Assembly (NCBI GenBank): GCA_945859605.1
Contig: OX243822.1
Location: 4,456,696-4,520,695, forward strand
Reading direction: 5' to 3'
Origin: Lumbricus rubellus
Lineage: Eukaryota > Annelida > Clitellata > Crassiclitellata > Lumbricidae
Length of the DNA stretch: 64,000 bases
Made by a program: the position numbers and the translations under genes. The notes below the pieces were generated by a model that was not told where the DNA came from, ran no database searches, and saw nothing but the letters and a program-made list of their open reading frames with translations. Positions 12,311 through 24,088 of the stretch are shown piece after piece (position 1 is the stretch's first letter; each line of letters begins with the position of its first letter).

Positions 12311-12543
12311 AAGCTTGTGCGTGAAACTTGGAATTTTATGCATCCTCTTATTTTATGATCGATGAGATTCAGATCTGGGCTGTTAGGGGGCCATAGCGTA
12401 GGAAGTATGAAGTCAGGAGCTTCATTCGTCAGAAGTGCATGCACCGCTTCTCGAGCGCCGTGCGCTAGAGCACCACCTTGCTGGAAAATGTAAAATTCAG
12501 AGTTCTCGAATTTCAGGTAGAAGGCATTCCAGCAGTAAAACAT
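12307..12543 (-). pseudogene. Tc1/mariner-type transposase fragment
   Basis: The reverse strand encodes FQQGGALAHGAR followed by LWPPNSPDLNLIDHKIRG, the DDE-domain signature of Tc1/mariner/IS630-type transposases (family form FQQDGAPAH...WPPNSPDLNPIDY). The catalytic Asp expected after FQQ is Gly here, so this copy should be inactive. Only the middle of the catalytic domain remains; both ends are lost. Its neighbour at 12684 faces the other way and carries the complementary C-terminal part. Confidence 0.85.
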
Positions 12544-12683
12544 CTCTGTAGTATTGGCCGTTGATTTTTATCCCCGGTTCAACAAATTGAATTGACGTGC
12601 GCCTCAGAGAAGAAACACCAACATCAGGGATTTGCTAACCGTCGGACGCGTGCGTAAAAGGCGGTCGGCTGCAATATTTCTCT

Positions 12684-12916
12684 TTCCAGCAACATGGCTC
12701 CTATCAGCCAAGATCTAAATCCCGTCGATTATAAAATAATTATGGGGGTGCATGCAAGAAATGGTGTACAGAACAAAGGTCCGTGATATTGAAGATCTTC
12801 GTAAGCGAATAATGCAAACTTAGAACGATCTTGACCAGCGAATTGACTTGGCGGTGCGTGAATGGCGCAAGCGACTTCGCGCATGCGTAGAAGCAAAGGG
12901 CGGGCAGTTAGAGTAA
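12684..12916 (+). pseudogene. Tc1/mariner-type transposase C-terminus, decayed
   Basis: The + strand starts with FQQHG, loses about 25 residues, resumes at DLNPVDYKI, has a 4-base insertion before the WGCMQEMVYRTKVRDIEDLR segment, a stop where Trp is usual (TAG near 12821), then a REWRKRLRACVEAKGGQLE-type end and TAA at 12914-12916. The C-terminal block is typical of Tc1/mariner transposases from marine animals. It may be the same or a sister element to the reverse-strand fragment at 12307. Confidence 0.8.
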
Positions 12917-13299
12917 AAACTGTAAATGTATTTACATTGACGGCTATTTGGCTACAAGTTTCCTAATTAAACAGTTTCTTATTATGTGGTCATTGAGTAG
13001 CCTGCAGTGGCCCAGGACTCGGTAAAACGTGTTTCTTGCGTAGCTGCTGCCGGAGCGCTTTGAACACCGCCGTCTTCAGTGCAAAAAATGTCAATGAAAT
13101 TCTTACTTAACAGTTTCATGACGATGTTGATGCGACATGCCTTTTGACTGATTCAATGTTCCAAGACAATAGCGTTACACACAGTCCCTGCTGCTAAAGA
13201 ATGAGTTATGGTAGGCAATTAAGTTTATATGTCATGGCCTGGCCTAAAATCTTCTCTCGTTCATTCTTTCATTCGTTCATTCAATGACTAAGTTGCCGT

Positions 13300-14110
13300 T
13301 TAACGTCAATGTGTTATATAAAAAAAACCGGATGAATGGCGTCGCACTCCACCTTTCTCCCATCTTGGGACTAGCACTGCCAATGTATGATCAGTGACGG
13401 TGTTATTCATGCATTCCTTTTTTGTTCGATTTTAATTCATGCATTCGAACGAAACTATGATTTATTTCTGTATAATACTTAAGTAATTTGTCGCGCAGGG
13501 CTTCTCCATTTTATAGATTTTTAAAGTTTACAAGAGGGGTGTGTACGGTACTAAAGTTCTGTTGCACCAAATGGCTATTCAGTGCATTGGATGGACCCAG
13601 ATTTGACCCTGGTCTATGACAGCACAGGCCGTTACACTGGACAGAAATTTGCTTGGCACTGTCTTCCGTTTACGCATTTATGCTTTTCATGCTGTCCAAT
13701 AGCTTCCTGTTTGCCTGGGCTTCTTCGGGTCTTATTCAGGTGCACCGTAACTCCTGTGTTTTCTCATTCATTCTTAACACGACTTTGTTCACATATTCTC
13801 ATATTAGACACCTTTGAAACGGTGTCAACCGATGCTATTCATAAGCCTACGTACATTTCTATGTATCTTAATGGTCAACATACGAATTATTATTATTTTT
13901 TAATTAAACATGCAGGCTACATTACCGTTTGACTTTCAAAGTTACTAAACTCTGAAACCGGGCAATCGCTTATTGGCGAGCGCTGCTTCGTGTCAAATTT
14001 GGTTGTCCATGAATGCCAAGGGAGGATCCAAATTTGAGATTCAGTAGGATATTTACAAATTGACGCGCGCTGCGTCAAGTTAGTTGTGTTGTGCTCGGTT
14101 GCATCTTACT
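13300..14110. repeat. Dispersed repeat family C (GACTGGCACTGCCAATG block), copy
   Basis: Matches 2935-3830 except for the LINE insert at 3083. Shared blocks: AAAACCGGATGAATGG, GGGACTAGCACTGCCAATGT, GATTTTAATTCATGCATTCG, a GGGTGTGTACGGTACTAAAG block (the two-part element near 13510-13545), and GGGCAATCGCTTATTGGCGA. Weaker relatives: 11600-11740, 21330-21560, 30110-30260, 35800-35960 and 38770-38840. At 13808-13815 a reverse-strand ACACCTTT stands 19 bases from CTATTCATAA. Confidence 0.75.
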
Positions 14111-14145
14111 CGTAAGAAATTGTTTCATTTTATATGTTTAGTTCA

Positions 14146-14152
<7 letters not shown>

Positions 14153-14220
<68 letters not shown>
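14153..14220. repeat. (TA)n microsatellite
   Basis: Perfect TA array of about 68 bases. Confidence 0.95.
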
Positions 14221-14223
<3 letters not shown>

Positions 14224-14410
14224 ACTGCATGTCACATATATAATAATCGCTAGTTATATTGTGTTTCTAATATTCGCTGAATTGGCAAGATCATGACCAA
14301 TCAGAATTGGCTTTAGCAGCAGCGTATACATCCTCGTGTTGTGTATAATTATGTGCACTGGTGTGCGAGCCCGTGTTTGTTTATGTGTTTGTGGTTTGTG
14401 TTTTATGCAT

Positions 14411-14505
14411 GTATGGTATGGTATGGTATGGTATGGTATGGTATGGTATGGTATATGAGCATTTATAAAGCGCCTCTTACAGACTAGCTATTTAGAGGCG
14501 CTCAT
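14411..14505 (-). repeat. LINE 3' tail hairpin plus (ATACC)n tail
   Basis: On the reverse strand GAGCGCCTCTAAATAG and AGAGGCGCTTTATAAATG form the LINE/SINE tail hairpin, followed directly by nine ATACC units (14411-14455). No polyprotein coding remains. Confidence 0.7.
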
Positions 14506-14809
14506 GTGTATAAATAAAAAACCGATTGTGTTTTAATTTCAACTGTCGTTTATGAGTTTGCGTAGGTGCAATCGGTTCAAAATCCGACCGAGACATGGAA
14601 GCTTTTCAAAACAACTGCACAATTTGGATGTTTTGTTGATGAAGCAATTTGAACCCTTTGACTGAAGCCTGAAGGAAGTTGACGTTTCAAGTTCCGCAGC
14701 ATAATTTATTTTGTAAAGTGCATCACGAAAAGAGGTGTCGAAGTTGTTATTGCCAACCCGTAAAAACATGTATGTATCAATTGCGCATGAGGGAGTATTT
14801 TGTTCAATT

Positions 14810-16260
14810 ATTTCGAAAGTCACGGTTTAATTTTTATTGATCTTGGCAATTACCACAAATGGGTGTGTAAGGTTCCATTGGTAAGTTACGTCAGTGACCA
14901 TCCCATACGTCTGGTCAGACAGCACGGTGGGTTAGAGACCCAAAAGGGGCCGAAGGTCCCGCTAGAAATGGGCCACCTTAGTGCATTAGGCTTAAAGATG
15001 TAACACGGCCAACTAGAGAAAAGCAATAGAGCAGAAAATTATGGATGGTTGGATATATGGATGGAAGACTGGAAGGATGGAAGACCGGATGGATGGATGG
15101 AGCTACAATTATAACGATGGATTGACGGATGAATGAGAAGTAGATATAATATGAATGAATGGATGAATCGATTTTACTGTAACCTATGAAAAACAATCGG
15201 TGTTGACTATTGAAACCGATTATGCCATTTGAGAACCAAGGTTTCCTTCTGACAATAACACCACATAGTAGTTTCAGTTTAACTAATCTCTATGACATGA
15301 ATGATCATATTAAACGTCACTCTCAACCTTTTTCCCGGCTTTGTACCCATCACTTATCTCAGAGGTTCTCAACCTTTTTTCGTGCGCGACACACCTACAC
15401 TTGCAACCAAATTTCGCGACACACCATGCAATGGTCATGTGCATATTGCTAAAAAAAAATTAAATTAGACTTAAATCTATGTGGCCTATTTGAAATTGTT
15501 ACAAATTTAATTAATGAAATTATTGTAACGGAAAACGTAGGCCTATAGGGCCTACAGGAATATTTTTAATATAAGGAAGGTGGACGTGACAAATTACCAT
15601 AGGCTATTATGGTAAATTGTTACGCCCTGAATACGCAAACAGCTAAGAAAGCACATCCAACCATTCCGCGTCATCAATTTTAGAATCGAAAAATTTCTGT
15701 TTCTCTATTATAATTATTCCCATTATTTTCGAAGGTTTCAGCATTGGGTAAAATTTTAATCGGAGCGTTCGCTAACGTCTGTAGGGCGTAGGCTATAGCT
15801 TAGTCTATTTCGTGTAGGAATAGGCTAGGCCCTAGGGCTTACATAAGGAGTGCATGTGGGCTTCTAAGGCAAACATTGTGGCTGCTCCCGATTGCGATCA
15901 AATGGAATAGATAAATGAAGTCCTACGAATAAAATTTATATATTTAATATATATTAAATTCTCAGAGCCTACGCCTGCCAAACTGTTAGAGTGAACAAGT
16001 CAGTGTAGGCCTAAGGCAAGAACGACGGTTTTATGCGGTGAAACTTCGCGACACACCAATTCTTCGCGACACACCAGCGACACACCATTTTTGCGCGACA
16101 CACCGCCTATCGCTTCGCGACACACAGGTTGAGAACCTCTGACTTATCTAATTTAAAAAGTTACATAGAATCGGTTGTATTTAAAATTGTTAGAACAGTT
16201 TAAAAGGTGTTGATGGATGATTTTTCAGATTTTGGCACTCTAAAATACATTATGTTCAAA
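14810..16260. repeat. Dispersed repeat family E, copy 2, interrupted by a hAT MITE
   Basis: Homologous to 11790-12310 on both sides of the insertion at 15360-16141. After the insertion the copy resumes at AATTTAAAAAGTTACATAG and includes AAAGGTGT at 16203-16210. Confidence 0.8.
15360..16141. mobile_element. hAT-type MITE, 782 bp
   Basis: Terminal inverted repeats CAGAGGTTCTCAACCT at the left and AGGTTGAGAACCTCTG at the right, flanked by a perfect 8-bp duplication ACTTATCT (15352-15359 and 16142-16149). The 8-bp duplication and CAG...CTG ends are those of hAT elements. Inside each end, GCGACACACC is repeated several times, as subterminal transposase sites often are. No transposase frame, so it is non-autonomous. 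Confidence 0.92.
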
Positions 16261-16400
16261 AGTTTTTAAGGTGTGCTAAGATTTGCTCTTCTTTCTTCTC
16301 CTCGTCTACTTGGGATGCATATAATCGGGGGTTCATTTATTGACCAAGATTAACTACAGAAGACTTTTTAATAAGTTTTGACTTTCAATTATTCTAATAT

Positions 16401-17386
16401 CCCTCAGGCTACCAAGCTTTTTTTGTAACACTGACTACCAAGGGGGGGGGGTGGTTACCACCCCCCCTGGATTTTGGGTTTGGTTTGAGATATCATAACT
16501 TGTAATACACCTATGGATTCAGCATTCATTTCTGCACAAAATGGTATATTTAGGTTTAAAATATATGAAAGCACCCCAAAGTTATGAATTTTTTACCGTA
16601 GGCACCCGTCGATTCCACAAAATGTATACTTTCGCATAAGCAAAATATTAGATTCTGTGTGTTTTTAACATAATTTATTTAATTTAAAATAGGTTACATA
16701 TAATAAAGTCCAATATTCAACTATAAAAACTAGTAATAAGTTAGTTTTAGTTACAATAAAAAGAGAAAAAAACACGTAAAACATGCTGAAAAACGTTTAC
16801 GCAGACTTATCGGTTTGCGTTGTAAAAAAACCCAACATTTTCACACATTTAAATTTATTTTAAGCACTTCCGGTCATCAAATGTCAAATTATTTGGTATC
16901 ACTAAATAGCCCTAATTGCCCTCTATAGAATGACATAATTTATTTCTCTTAAAAAATAAATTATGAATAATTTTTAATAGAAACAACATAAAAGTTTATA
17001 AAAATAAAACACCTTTTTATATATTTTAATTTATTTTGAGCACTTCCGGTTGTCAAATGACAACTCCGTGACCACCATATGTAGCCCCACATTCCCTCTA
17101 CAGAATGGTGTAATTGGTGTCTCTTCATGTCAAAGGACGGATAAGATACAGCCGATAATCTAAGGGGGGGGGTGGTATCCACCCCCCCCTGGTGCCTCGG
17201 GTATATCGGGTGTAACTTTTGAATGGTATGGTATATCATCACACATTTTAGCTCAAAATGTGTGCAAATGAATCCTCTACAGCCACCTAAAACGTCAAAA
17301 TTTTATTCCTAACGAAAAAAGTTTGATTTGGGAAAAACCTAGGGGGGGGGGTGGATACCACCCCCCCCCCCTTGGTAGCCCGAGGG
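16401..17386 (+). mobile_element. TTAA-type MITE family 1, copy 1 (~986 bp)
   Basis: Ends CCCTCAGGCTACCA and TGGTAGCCCGAGGG are inverted repeats. Three G-run/C-run palindromes lie inside: near the left end (GGTGGTTACCACC), near 17161-17190 (GGTGGTATCCACC) and near the right end (GGTGGATACCACC). Flanks here are ATAT and ATAA, presumably decayed TTAA. Copies 2 and 3 have intact TTAA. No transposase is encoded. Assignment to piggyBac-like elements rests on TTAA and the CCC start. Confidence 0.88.
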
Positions 17387-17672
17387 ATAAAATCGTGTAT
17401 ACTGCAAACACCAATTTGCAACCCCGACCTTAATGCAACTTTTAAAAGGTTCACATTAGATCACTTCAGTAGTAGAATGACTTCAGTACATCGACACTGC
17501 GAGGTAAAAGTTTTTAATTATTTAATTAGCGTCGCCCTCCTCCTTCATATACGTCAAGACTGGCACTGCCAGCGTGTGTACTGCACATGAGTTGAGTGCT
17601 TAATTGCAACCGAAATGCTTGCATTTATTCTATATAGCTTTTGCAGAGCGCGTCCATCCACTGAACATTGAA

Positions 17673-17673
<1 letters not shown>

Positions 17674-17728
<55 letters not shown>
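17674..17728. repeat. (CAG)n trinucleotide repeat
   Basis: About 18 CAG units. Frames give poly-Gln on + and poly-Ala on the reverse strand. I see no flanking exon structure, so I do not call it coding. From 17390 to 18300 there is otherwise nothing I recognise. Confidence 0.9.
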
Positions 17729-18320
17729 CCCACTTGCAAGGCGGTTAAATCCTTCGGAAAGCGAGTTGTTTTACGGTCGTTTACGATGTTTGACATTGTC
17801 TGAATTTCACCAAAGCAACACAGTGCGTCCGAAGTCTGTATCTATCGAATCATGATAGCAGCGCAGCGTCCTTACCCAGTTCAAAAGCGATTCAGCGTTT
17901 AATATTATTATACCAGTGTGAAATGTGAAGGACACATACAAATACACACAAATATGGGTATACAAAGACACGTGTTTATAATAAGGCCTGTTGCTTGTAT
18001 TGGGGTAAATGCAAGCACGTATGATGGCAGCGCGAAATATAATGATTCCTACCTGCGCTATTATATAATTACAGTCTCCTGGTTAGTGTTTAGAACGGGG
18101 CCCTGACTCTAAGTTTGGGGCAATCGTTCAAATGATACAGATAGATTTTCAAACTAACACCGGTTATTATATATCGGGACAAAGAACAGCAAAGTCGCAA
18201 ACACGTCGTGCCCTGATCAGCCATTGTGCTGTGATAGCCTGACGGTTAGAATGATGTCATTAATTACGAATTATACGAAGAATCGAAGAGAACATGCAAC
18301 GGGCTTCACAGTTTTTTTAT

Positions 18321-18690
18321 TTATAGCGGCAGGATAACGTCAAAAAAGGTGTTTTAGAAACAATTGTTGAGCAGCGAAAAAAAACAGCCCTATTAACAAT
18401 GAGAATGGTTCCTGCCTACCTTGAGGTGTAATATCGACCAGGACATATCGTGGTGACATTATGAGATCTGTATCAAGTTGGACCTCATGATGACTAAAGT
18501 CACATTTGCAGAATAAAACGTTATAGCTATTACAAATTATTTTGCCAACCTGCAATTATTGGGAGGGGGATTTATGGCAATGAAGAACACTCTAGCGCGA
18601 AGAAACCGCGATTAACTGACTGACTGATTTATTGATTGATTGATTGATTGCCTGACTGACTGACTAATTGATTTATTAATTGGCTGCGTG
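18321..18690 (+). repeat. Dispersed repeat family D, copy 1, with a TATA/AAAGGTGT start
   Basis: TTATAG at 18321-18326 and AAAGGTGT at 18345-18352 (spacer 18). Downstream text GTTGGACCTCATGATGACTA aligns with 32270-32690 (AATTGGACCTCCTGATGAAT), and both end in GATT/GACT microsatellite. Confidence 0.7.
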
Positions 18691-18716
18691 TCGGATTTAC
18701 TGACTTACTAACTATT

Positions 18717-18815
18717 TGTTTGTATGTGCACTTGTTATAGCGCCCCTTCAAGCTCTCTCTCTACTCAGAGGCGCTCCCGATGCAGAGCGGACACTGCATC
18801 GGAGTTTCACGCCCT
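18717..18815 (-). mobile_element. tRNA-derived SINE, 5'-truncated
   Basis: The reverse strand carries only the 3' half: GCAGTGTCCGCTCTGCATC, GGGAGCGCCTCTGAGTAG and the GGGGCGCTATAACAAGTGCA tail. The tRNA head is missing. Confidence 0.85.
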
Positions 18816-19439
18816 CTGATTCTGTGGTAACTCGAACTGGACCAACATGGGCTACTCTTACCGATAACCCTTTTGACTCAATGCAGCGCCCGTGAATAAG
18901 TTGATGCATCGCGCTTGGCTTTCGAGTAGCGCATTAGAAATCTGGACATTACGATTATGATTTTCTGCAACAAACGTCTAGAATAATCATTTAATGATGA
19001 AACCAAACTGGCGGTAGGTGAGGTGAGGTGCCTAATATTATCCTTATATTATCCGCGCAGACAAAGGTCTAAGATTATTTGCTTACGTTGTGCAGAGTAA
19101 TAAATTGCTACACGGTTTCCTATATTTATAGGTTCTTGAAATGATCAAAAGAGGTATGCAAGGTACTATAATAGCTCAGTTATCCAAAGTACTGTTGATG
19201 GTTAGAGTGCATGTTATTCAAAGTCCCGTATGTGATAGAGAAATTAGAGGAGCAAAGACAGACAACGAGGATAGCAAATTACGCCTCCCCCGACATCATT
19301 GCTAGCTATTCCTCGCTGAATCGCTGATGGTAGCATTTATCTGGTACCGGTTCAGGATCGGACGATATTCGATATTCGTATAATAGTTGTCGGATATTTC
19401 CCGAATGATGTAACCGATGTAGAATCATGGTTATCACCA

Positions 19440-20830
19440 AAATTGAAGACTATTATTGTTAAAGTAAACAGCCTGAAACCCCTCGACGGGTGAAACCATT
19501 TTGCCGTTCGGTGACACTCTGGCGGTTTTGATGCCATGCAAAAACCTGATCCGGCCAACTTGGTATCTTCACCAGCGATCATCAAGTGCCGCAAATGTCA
19601 TGTTGCAAATGTTAAGTTGAAAATGTTATGTAGCAAATGTTATGTTGCAAATGTTATGTTGCAAATGTTATGTTGCAAATGTTATGTTGCAAATGTTATG
19701 TTGCAAATTTTATGTTGCAAATTTTAACCCTCAGGCTACCAAGCTTTTTTTGTAACACTGACTACCAAGGGGGGGGGGGTGGTTACCACCCCCCCCTGGA
19801 TTTTGGGTTTGGTTTGAGATATCATAACTTGTAATACACCTATGGATTCAGCATTCATTTCTGCACAAAATGGTATATTTAGGTTTAAAATATATGAAAG
19901 CACCCCAAAGTTATGAATTTTTTACCGTAGGCACCCGTCGATTCCACAAAATGTATACTTTCGCATAAGCAAAATATTAGATTCTGTGTGTTTTTAACAT
20001 AATTTATTTAATTTAAAATAGGTTACATATAATAAAGTCCAATATTCAACTATAAAAACTAGTAATAAGTTAGTTTTAGTTACAATAAAAAGAGAAAAAA
20101 CACGTAAAACATGCTGAAAAACGTTTACGCAGACTTATCGGTTTGCGTTGTAAAAAAACCCAACATTTTCACACATTTAAATTTATTTTAAGCACTTCCG
20201 GTCATCAAATGTCAAATTATTTGGTATCACTAAATAGCCCTAATTGCCCTCTATAGAATGACATAATTTATTTCTCTTAAAAAATAAATTATGAATAATT
20301 TTTAATAGAAACAACATGAAAATTTTATGAAAATAAACACCTTTTTATATATTTTAATTTATTTTGAGCACTTCCGGTTGTCAAAAGACAACTCCGTGAC
20401 CACCACAATGTAGCCCCACATTCCCTCTACAGAATGGTGTAATTGGTGTCTCTTCATGTCAAAGGACGGATAAGATACAGCCGATAATCTAAGGGGGTGG
20501 TGGTATCCACCCCCCCCCCCCTGGTGCCTCGGGTATATCGGGTGTAACTTTTGAATGGTATGGTATATCATCACACATTTTAGCTCAAAATGTGTGCAAA
20601 TGAATCCTCTACAGCCACCTAAAACGTCAAAATTTTATTCCAAACGAAAAAAGTTTTATTTGGGAAAAACCTAGGGGGGGGGGGGGTGGATACCACCCCC
20701 CCTTGGTAGCCCGAGGGTTAAAGTTGCAAATGTTATGTTGCAAATGTGGAAGGATGGCCTCAAAATACTTAATCTTTTTGCTTACTCTTATAGAGTCCAC
20801 TCTAGCTTGACATCGCATTGAATGAACGTA
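19440..20830. repeat. Dispersed repeat family B, copy 2, split by a TTAA element
   Basis: CTGAAACCCCTCGACGGG at about 19470, a GCAAATGTTATGTT minisatellite (19591-19723, resuming 20722-20750), then CTTAATCTTTTTGCTTACTC. The minisatellite is the insertion target of the element at 19728. Confidence 0.8.
19728..20717 (+). mobile_element. TTAA-type MITE family 1, copy 2 (990 bp)
   Basis: Flanked by TTAA at 19724-19727 and 20718-20721, with ends CCCTCAGGCTACCA and TGGTAGCCCGAGGG. Internally nearly identical to copy 1 (16401), with the same three G/C palindromes. The high identity suggests recent activity. Confidence 0.93.
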
Positions 20831-20993
20831 TGAAATAGCGCTCGGTTAATATAAAATTTAAAGGCGCTACAGCAAGATTCCGGTTGAATACATTAACGGT
20901 GCTCCTATTATTCCCAAATGCTTACAGTTTCTCACGATCCACAAGTTATATGAACCCAACCTGAGATGAAGCTACTTAGTTTCCGGTTCTGAA

Positions 20994-21029
20994 TATATAT
21001 ACCTTCGGTGTAAAACGATTTTAAGGTGT
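20994..21029 (+). promoter_or_regulatory. TATA/AAAGGTGT element (TTAAGCAATC family)
   Basis: TATATATA ending at 21001 and TAAGGTGT at 21022-21029, followed by TGAAGCAATCAACTTA. Confidence 0.7.
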
Positions 21030-21671
21030 TGAAGCAATCAACTTATACAGCAACAATTAGGCTTGGCTTCGGAAAATTCAACTCGACCTGTTGCTCGACA
21101 TCGATCCGACTTAATTTTGGGCTAGAATTAGTTGCGCCCGCCATGTACATATGAAAAGAAGCCTCTGGAGTAAGCTAACGTCCAGGCATTCATTCGTTCG
21201 TTCAATCATTCATTCACTAATTCACTCATGCATTCGCTTATTCGTCCGCTCATTCGTGCATCCGTTCGTTCGTTCATTCACTAATTCATTCATTTATTCG
21301 ATCATTCATTCATAAAGTAGTTGATTGACGATGCTGACAAAATATTATTGGCGTCGTCTTCCGCCTGTCACTAGTCTTGGGATTGGCAATGCCAATGTTT
21401 GATTAGTGGTGAATATGTTGATACATTCATCTATTCGTTGATGATTTTCAATGCGTTTGGACAAAGCATTCAGATGCAATAAGGTCGGCGAATCCGTTTC
21501 TGTCTACGCAAACATATTATTGTTTGTCATGTTATAGTTTTTCTGTCTCTCTGACGATTCTTTAAACTATATCAGGATACCAGTCAGTTTCGGTATGCGA
21601 TTTATCTTATTTATAGTTTTTTTGGCAAACAAAAAGGGGTGTCTCTAAAACTGTAATTTTTGTTTATTCAA

Positions 21672-21760
21672 TTGTTTGTGTGTGCACTTGTTATAGCGCC
21701 CCTTCAAGCTCTCACTACTCAGAGGTGCTCCAGAATGCAGAGCGGACACTGCAATTGAGG
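21672..21760 (-). mobile_element. tRNA-derived SINE, 3' fragment
   Basis: GTGCACTTGTTATAGCGCCC through GCAGAGCGGACACTGCA, the reverse of the SINE tail. It joins directly to family B sequence (CTGAAACCCCTCAACGGA, 21773 on). Confidence 0.8.
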
Positions 21761-22290
21761 GTTTTTTAATTTCTGAAACCCCTCAACGGACGAAACCATT
21801 TTGCCATTCGGTGACACGCTGACGGTTTTAATGGGAACGTTAGAAACTCGTCCGAAACAACAAGAAGCAGCGTCTACAAAGAGAAAATGTAATATCTCCA
21901 GGGACGCATCCCAGGCCATGTTTGAAAACTGAATAACTAAACCGCTCGAGCAAACATTGCGCTTGATCAAATTGATGCGCTTCGAAAAACAAGATGCCAT
22001 CTTGGCCGGTCACTTGCGCTTGTTATTCCTGAATGCTTCAACAGTATCTCAAGGCCACCAAATTAATTTTACATACTTATATTCTTAATAACGATCTCAT
22101 GAGTGAACTATTACTGGTTCAAGCCTCTACTTCACTACTTTCTCGCTTTCTTACACCCAGCCCTGAAACACTGGAATCTGCATGAACAAAGACCTACTAC
22201 AATCTTACATGTATAATTTCACTATGTCAACCATGTGTCGACGTACTCAATGGCGGTATTAATCGTGAAAATTAGCTTTTGTCCAGTTAT

Positions 22291-22322
22291 TTATATGAAC
22301 GTGAAACTCGTTAAAAAGGTGT
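22291..22322 (+). promoter_or_regulatory. TATA/AAAGGTGT element
   Basis: TTATAT at 22291-22296, 18-base spacer ending ACTCGTTAA, AAAGGTGT at 22315-22322. The downstream flank GGTTGTTTCGAGTTTCCC resembles 9190-9225. Confidence 0.7.
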
Positions 22323-22399
22323 GAGATATAAACTGATATATTTTTGGAAGCGGTTGTTTCGAGTTTCCCAAAAAGGAAAACTCCGCTCACCGTTCATTG

Positions 22400-22470
22400 A
22401 TTCATTCCGAAAACTTATATAGCGCCTCTTCAAGAAGGCCACTCAGAGGCGCTCCCAGCCCAGCCACGGC
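22400..22470 (-). repeat. LINE 3' tail hairpin
   Basis: Reverse strand: GGGAGCGCCTCTGAGTGG, then CTTGAAGAGGCGCTATATAA. A perfect stem of GCGCCTCT with AGAGGCGC. No coding part is recognisable next to it. Confidence 0.75.
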
Positions 22471-22859
22471 TTAAAAAGATAGGTATTAGGCAACTGGTAT
22501 ACAAGGCAGGCAACTATAATACGGTACCGTTAATGCTGCAAGTGTCAATCCTTAGCGTGGAATATAATAATGCAGGAGGAGGACGCTAACCATCTTTGTT
22601 CTGATGCAGTGTCTGTAAGCAGCAACTAACAATGAGACGAAATTACATGTAGTGCCTGTTGACGTCAGTGGACGATGTTGCCATAATTATCATGATGTTG
22701 ACTTGCCACTAGTGGCACTCTGCCAGCGCCAGTCCTAAGCCTGGATATCGGAGGAGGGCGTCGCAAAATCATGATCTTTGTTACCATACAGGGGCATCAA
22801 ATTGCAGTCACTACCATTATAATTATGATGTGGTTAAACTCTGGATCCAAATCCACGTG

Positions 22860-23345
22860 TATTTCACGCCTCTCCAACGCGTTTCTTCGATACTCTAAGC
22901 ACAAGTTGCTTAGTGCGGTAATATGCCGAGCGAATTTCTGTCCAGGGTAACGGACTCTGTTGTCATAGACCCTGGTTAAATCGGATCCAGCCAACAAGTA
23001 TGGATCAGTTGTTTGCACACCTTTTCTTCGATGTCAAGCAGAACGTAAGAGGAAGTCAAAACCTTTTATTTCAATTCACCGGCAGGCCTATCCATGTATT
23101 ATGACAGAAACTGAATTGTCAATAATAGTAAAGTTGGAGGATTTCCTATGAGTCCTAGGACTATAATTATACAATGTAATACCGATCCACCAGTTCCAAG
23201 TCAGGATGACAGATGAAGTAACAAATTTTATCCCATATTAACTAACTAAGAATGTTATCGCAACACGAAAACCACTGCTCCAAATTTCTACCAATACGAG
23301 AGCAACGTTTAACCGATGTTTATAAAGCGCCAACGGGCAAAACCA
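22860..23345. repeat. Dispersed repeat family A, partial copy
   Basis: GATGTCAAGCAGAACGTAAG and AGAGGAAGTCAAAACCTTT align with copy 1 (1110-1155). It includes a reverse-strand AAAGGTGT (ACACCTTT near 22998) and ends at TTTATAAAGCGCCAACGGGC, where family B text begins. Confidence 0.65.
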
Positions 23346-23668
23346 TTTTCTATTCGGTGACACGCTCACGGTTTTGACGGTAAAAACTCGATCAGGCTAT
23401 ATTGGTATCTTCACATGCGTTCATCAAGTGCTTAATCTTTTCGCTTAATCTGTAGAGTCCACTCCAGCTTGACATCGCTGTGAATGAGTGAAAGATGAAT
23501 GCATCGTATGAAACAGAGTTAGATAAATATAAAGGCGCTACAGCAAGAATCCGGTTGAATGCATTAACGGTGCTATTATTTTTCCCGAATGTTTAACAGT
23601 TTCTCACGATCATCATATTATTTGGACTAATCTAGAGATGAAACAACTTAGTTTCCTATTCTAAACTG

Positions 23669-23745
23669 ATATACCATTGTTAAAAAATGATTTTAAGGTG
23701 TTGAAGCAATCAACTTAAAGAGCAACAATTTACCATGGCGTAAGA
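23669..23745 (+). promoter_or_regulatory. TATA/AAAGGTGT element (TTAAGCAATC family)
   Basis: GATATACC at 23669, TAAGGTGT at 23694-23701, then TGAAGCAATCAACTTAAAGA. It sits at the end of a family B copy, as at 21022. Confidence 0.65.
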
Positions 23746-23774
23746 AAAATTCCACTCCACCGATATCCGAAGCA

Positions 23775-23866
23775 GGACGTTTTGGCGCCGCCGTTTTGGC
23801 GCCGGACGTTTTGGCGCCGCCGTTTTGGCGCGACCGTTTTGGCGCCGGACGTTTTGGCGCCGGAAT
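23775..23866. repeat. GC-rich minisatellite CGTTTTGGCGCC(GGA)
   Basis: Six imperfect 12-15 bp units each containing the palindrome GGCGCC. Base composition is unlike the surroundings. Bases 23905-24000 next to it match the reverse of TTAA family 1 (GCACATTTTGAGG, CCATTCAAAAGTTATGCCCG), so this is probably a remnant of a related element. Confidence 0.8.
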
Positions 23867-24024
23867 TTTTTTCACCTCCGTTTTAGAGTATAAAAATTAT
23901 CATATTGTAGGTAATCGTAGGAGGTTCATTTACGCACATTTTGAGGTTAATTTTGTAATGATATCCCATGCCATTCAAAAGTTATGCCCGAAAGAGCTAA
24001 GAATGTATGTATAAGACATGCGTC

Positions 24025-24088
24025 GTGAGGGTCGGTTAGGGTAGGTTAGGGGTCGTGAGGGTCGGTTAGGGTTAGGTTTAGGGTTATC
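24025..24088. repeat. Telomere-like GGTTAGGG tract
   Basis: Irregular GGTTAGGG, GTGAGGGTC and GGTTTAGGG units. Too degenerate and short to be a telomere; perhaps an interstitial telomeric-like patch. Confidence 0.5.

Noticed and set aside
17554..17855. Poly-Gln or poly-Ala protein at the CAG repeat
   Set aside because: Frames on both strands depend on the repeat, with no conserved flanks or splice context.
24025..24088. Chromosome end
   Set aside because: Only a few degenerate GGTTAGGG units, with ordinary repeat DNA on both sides.
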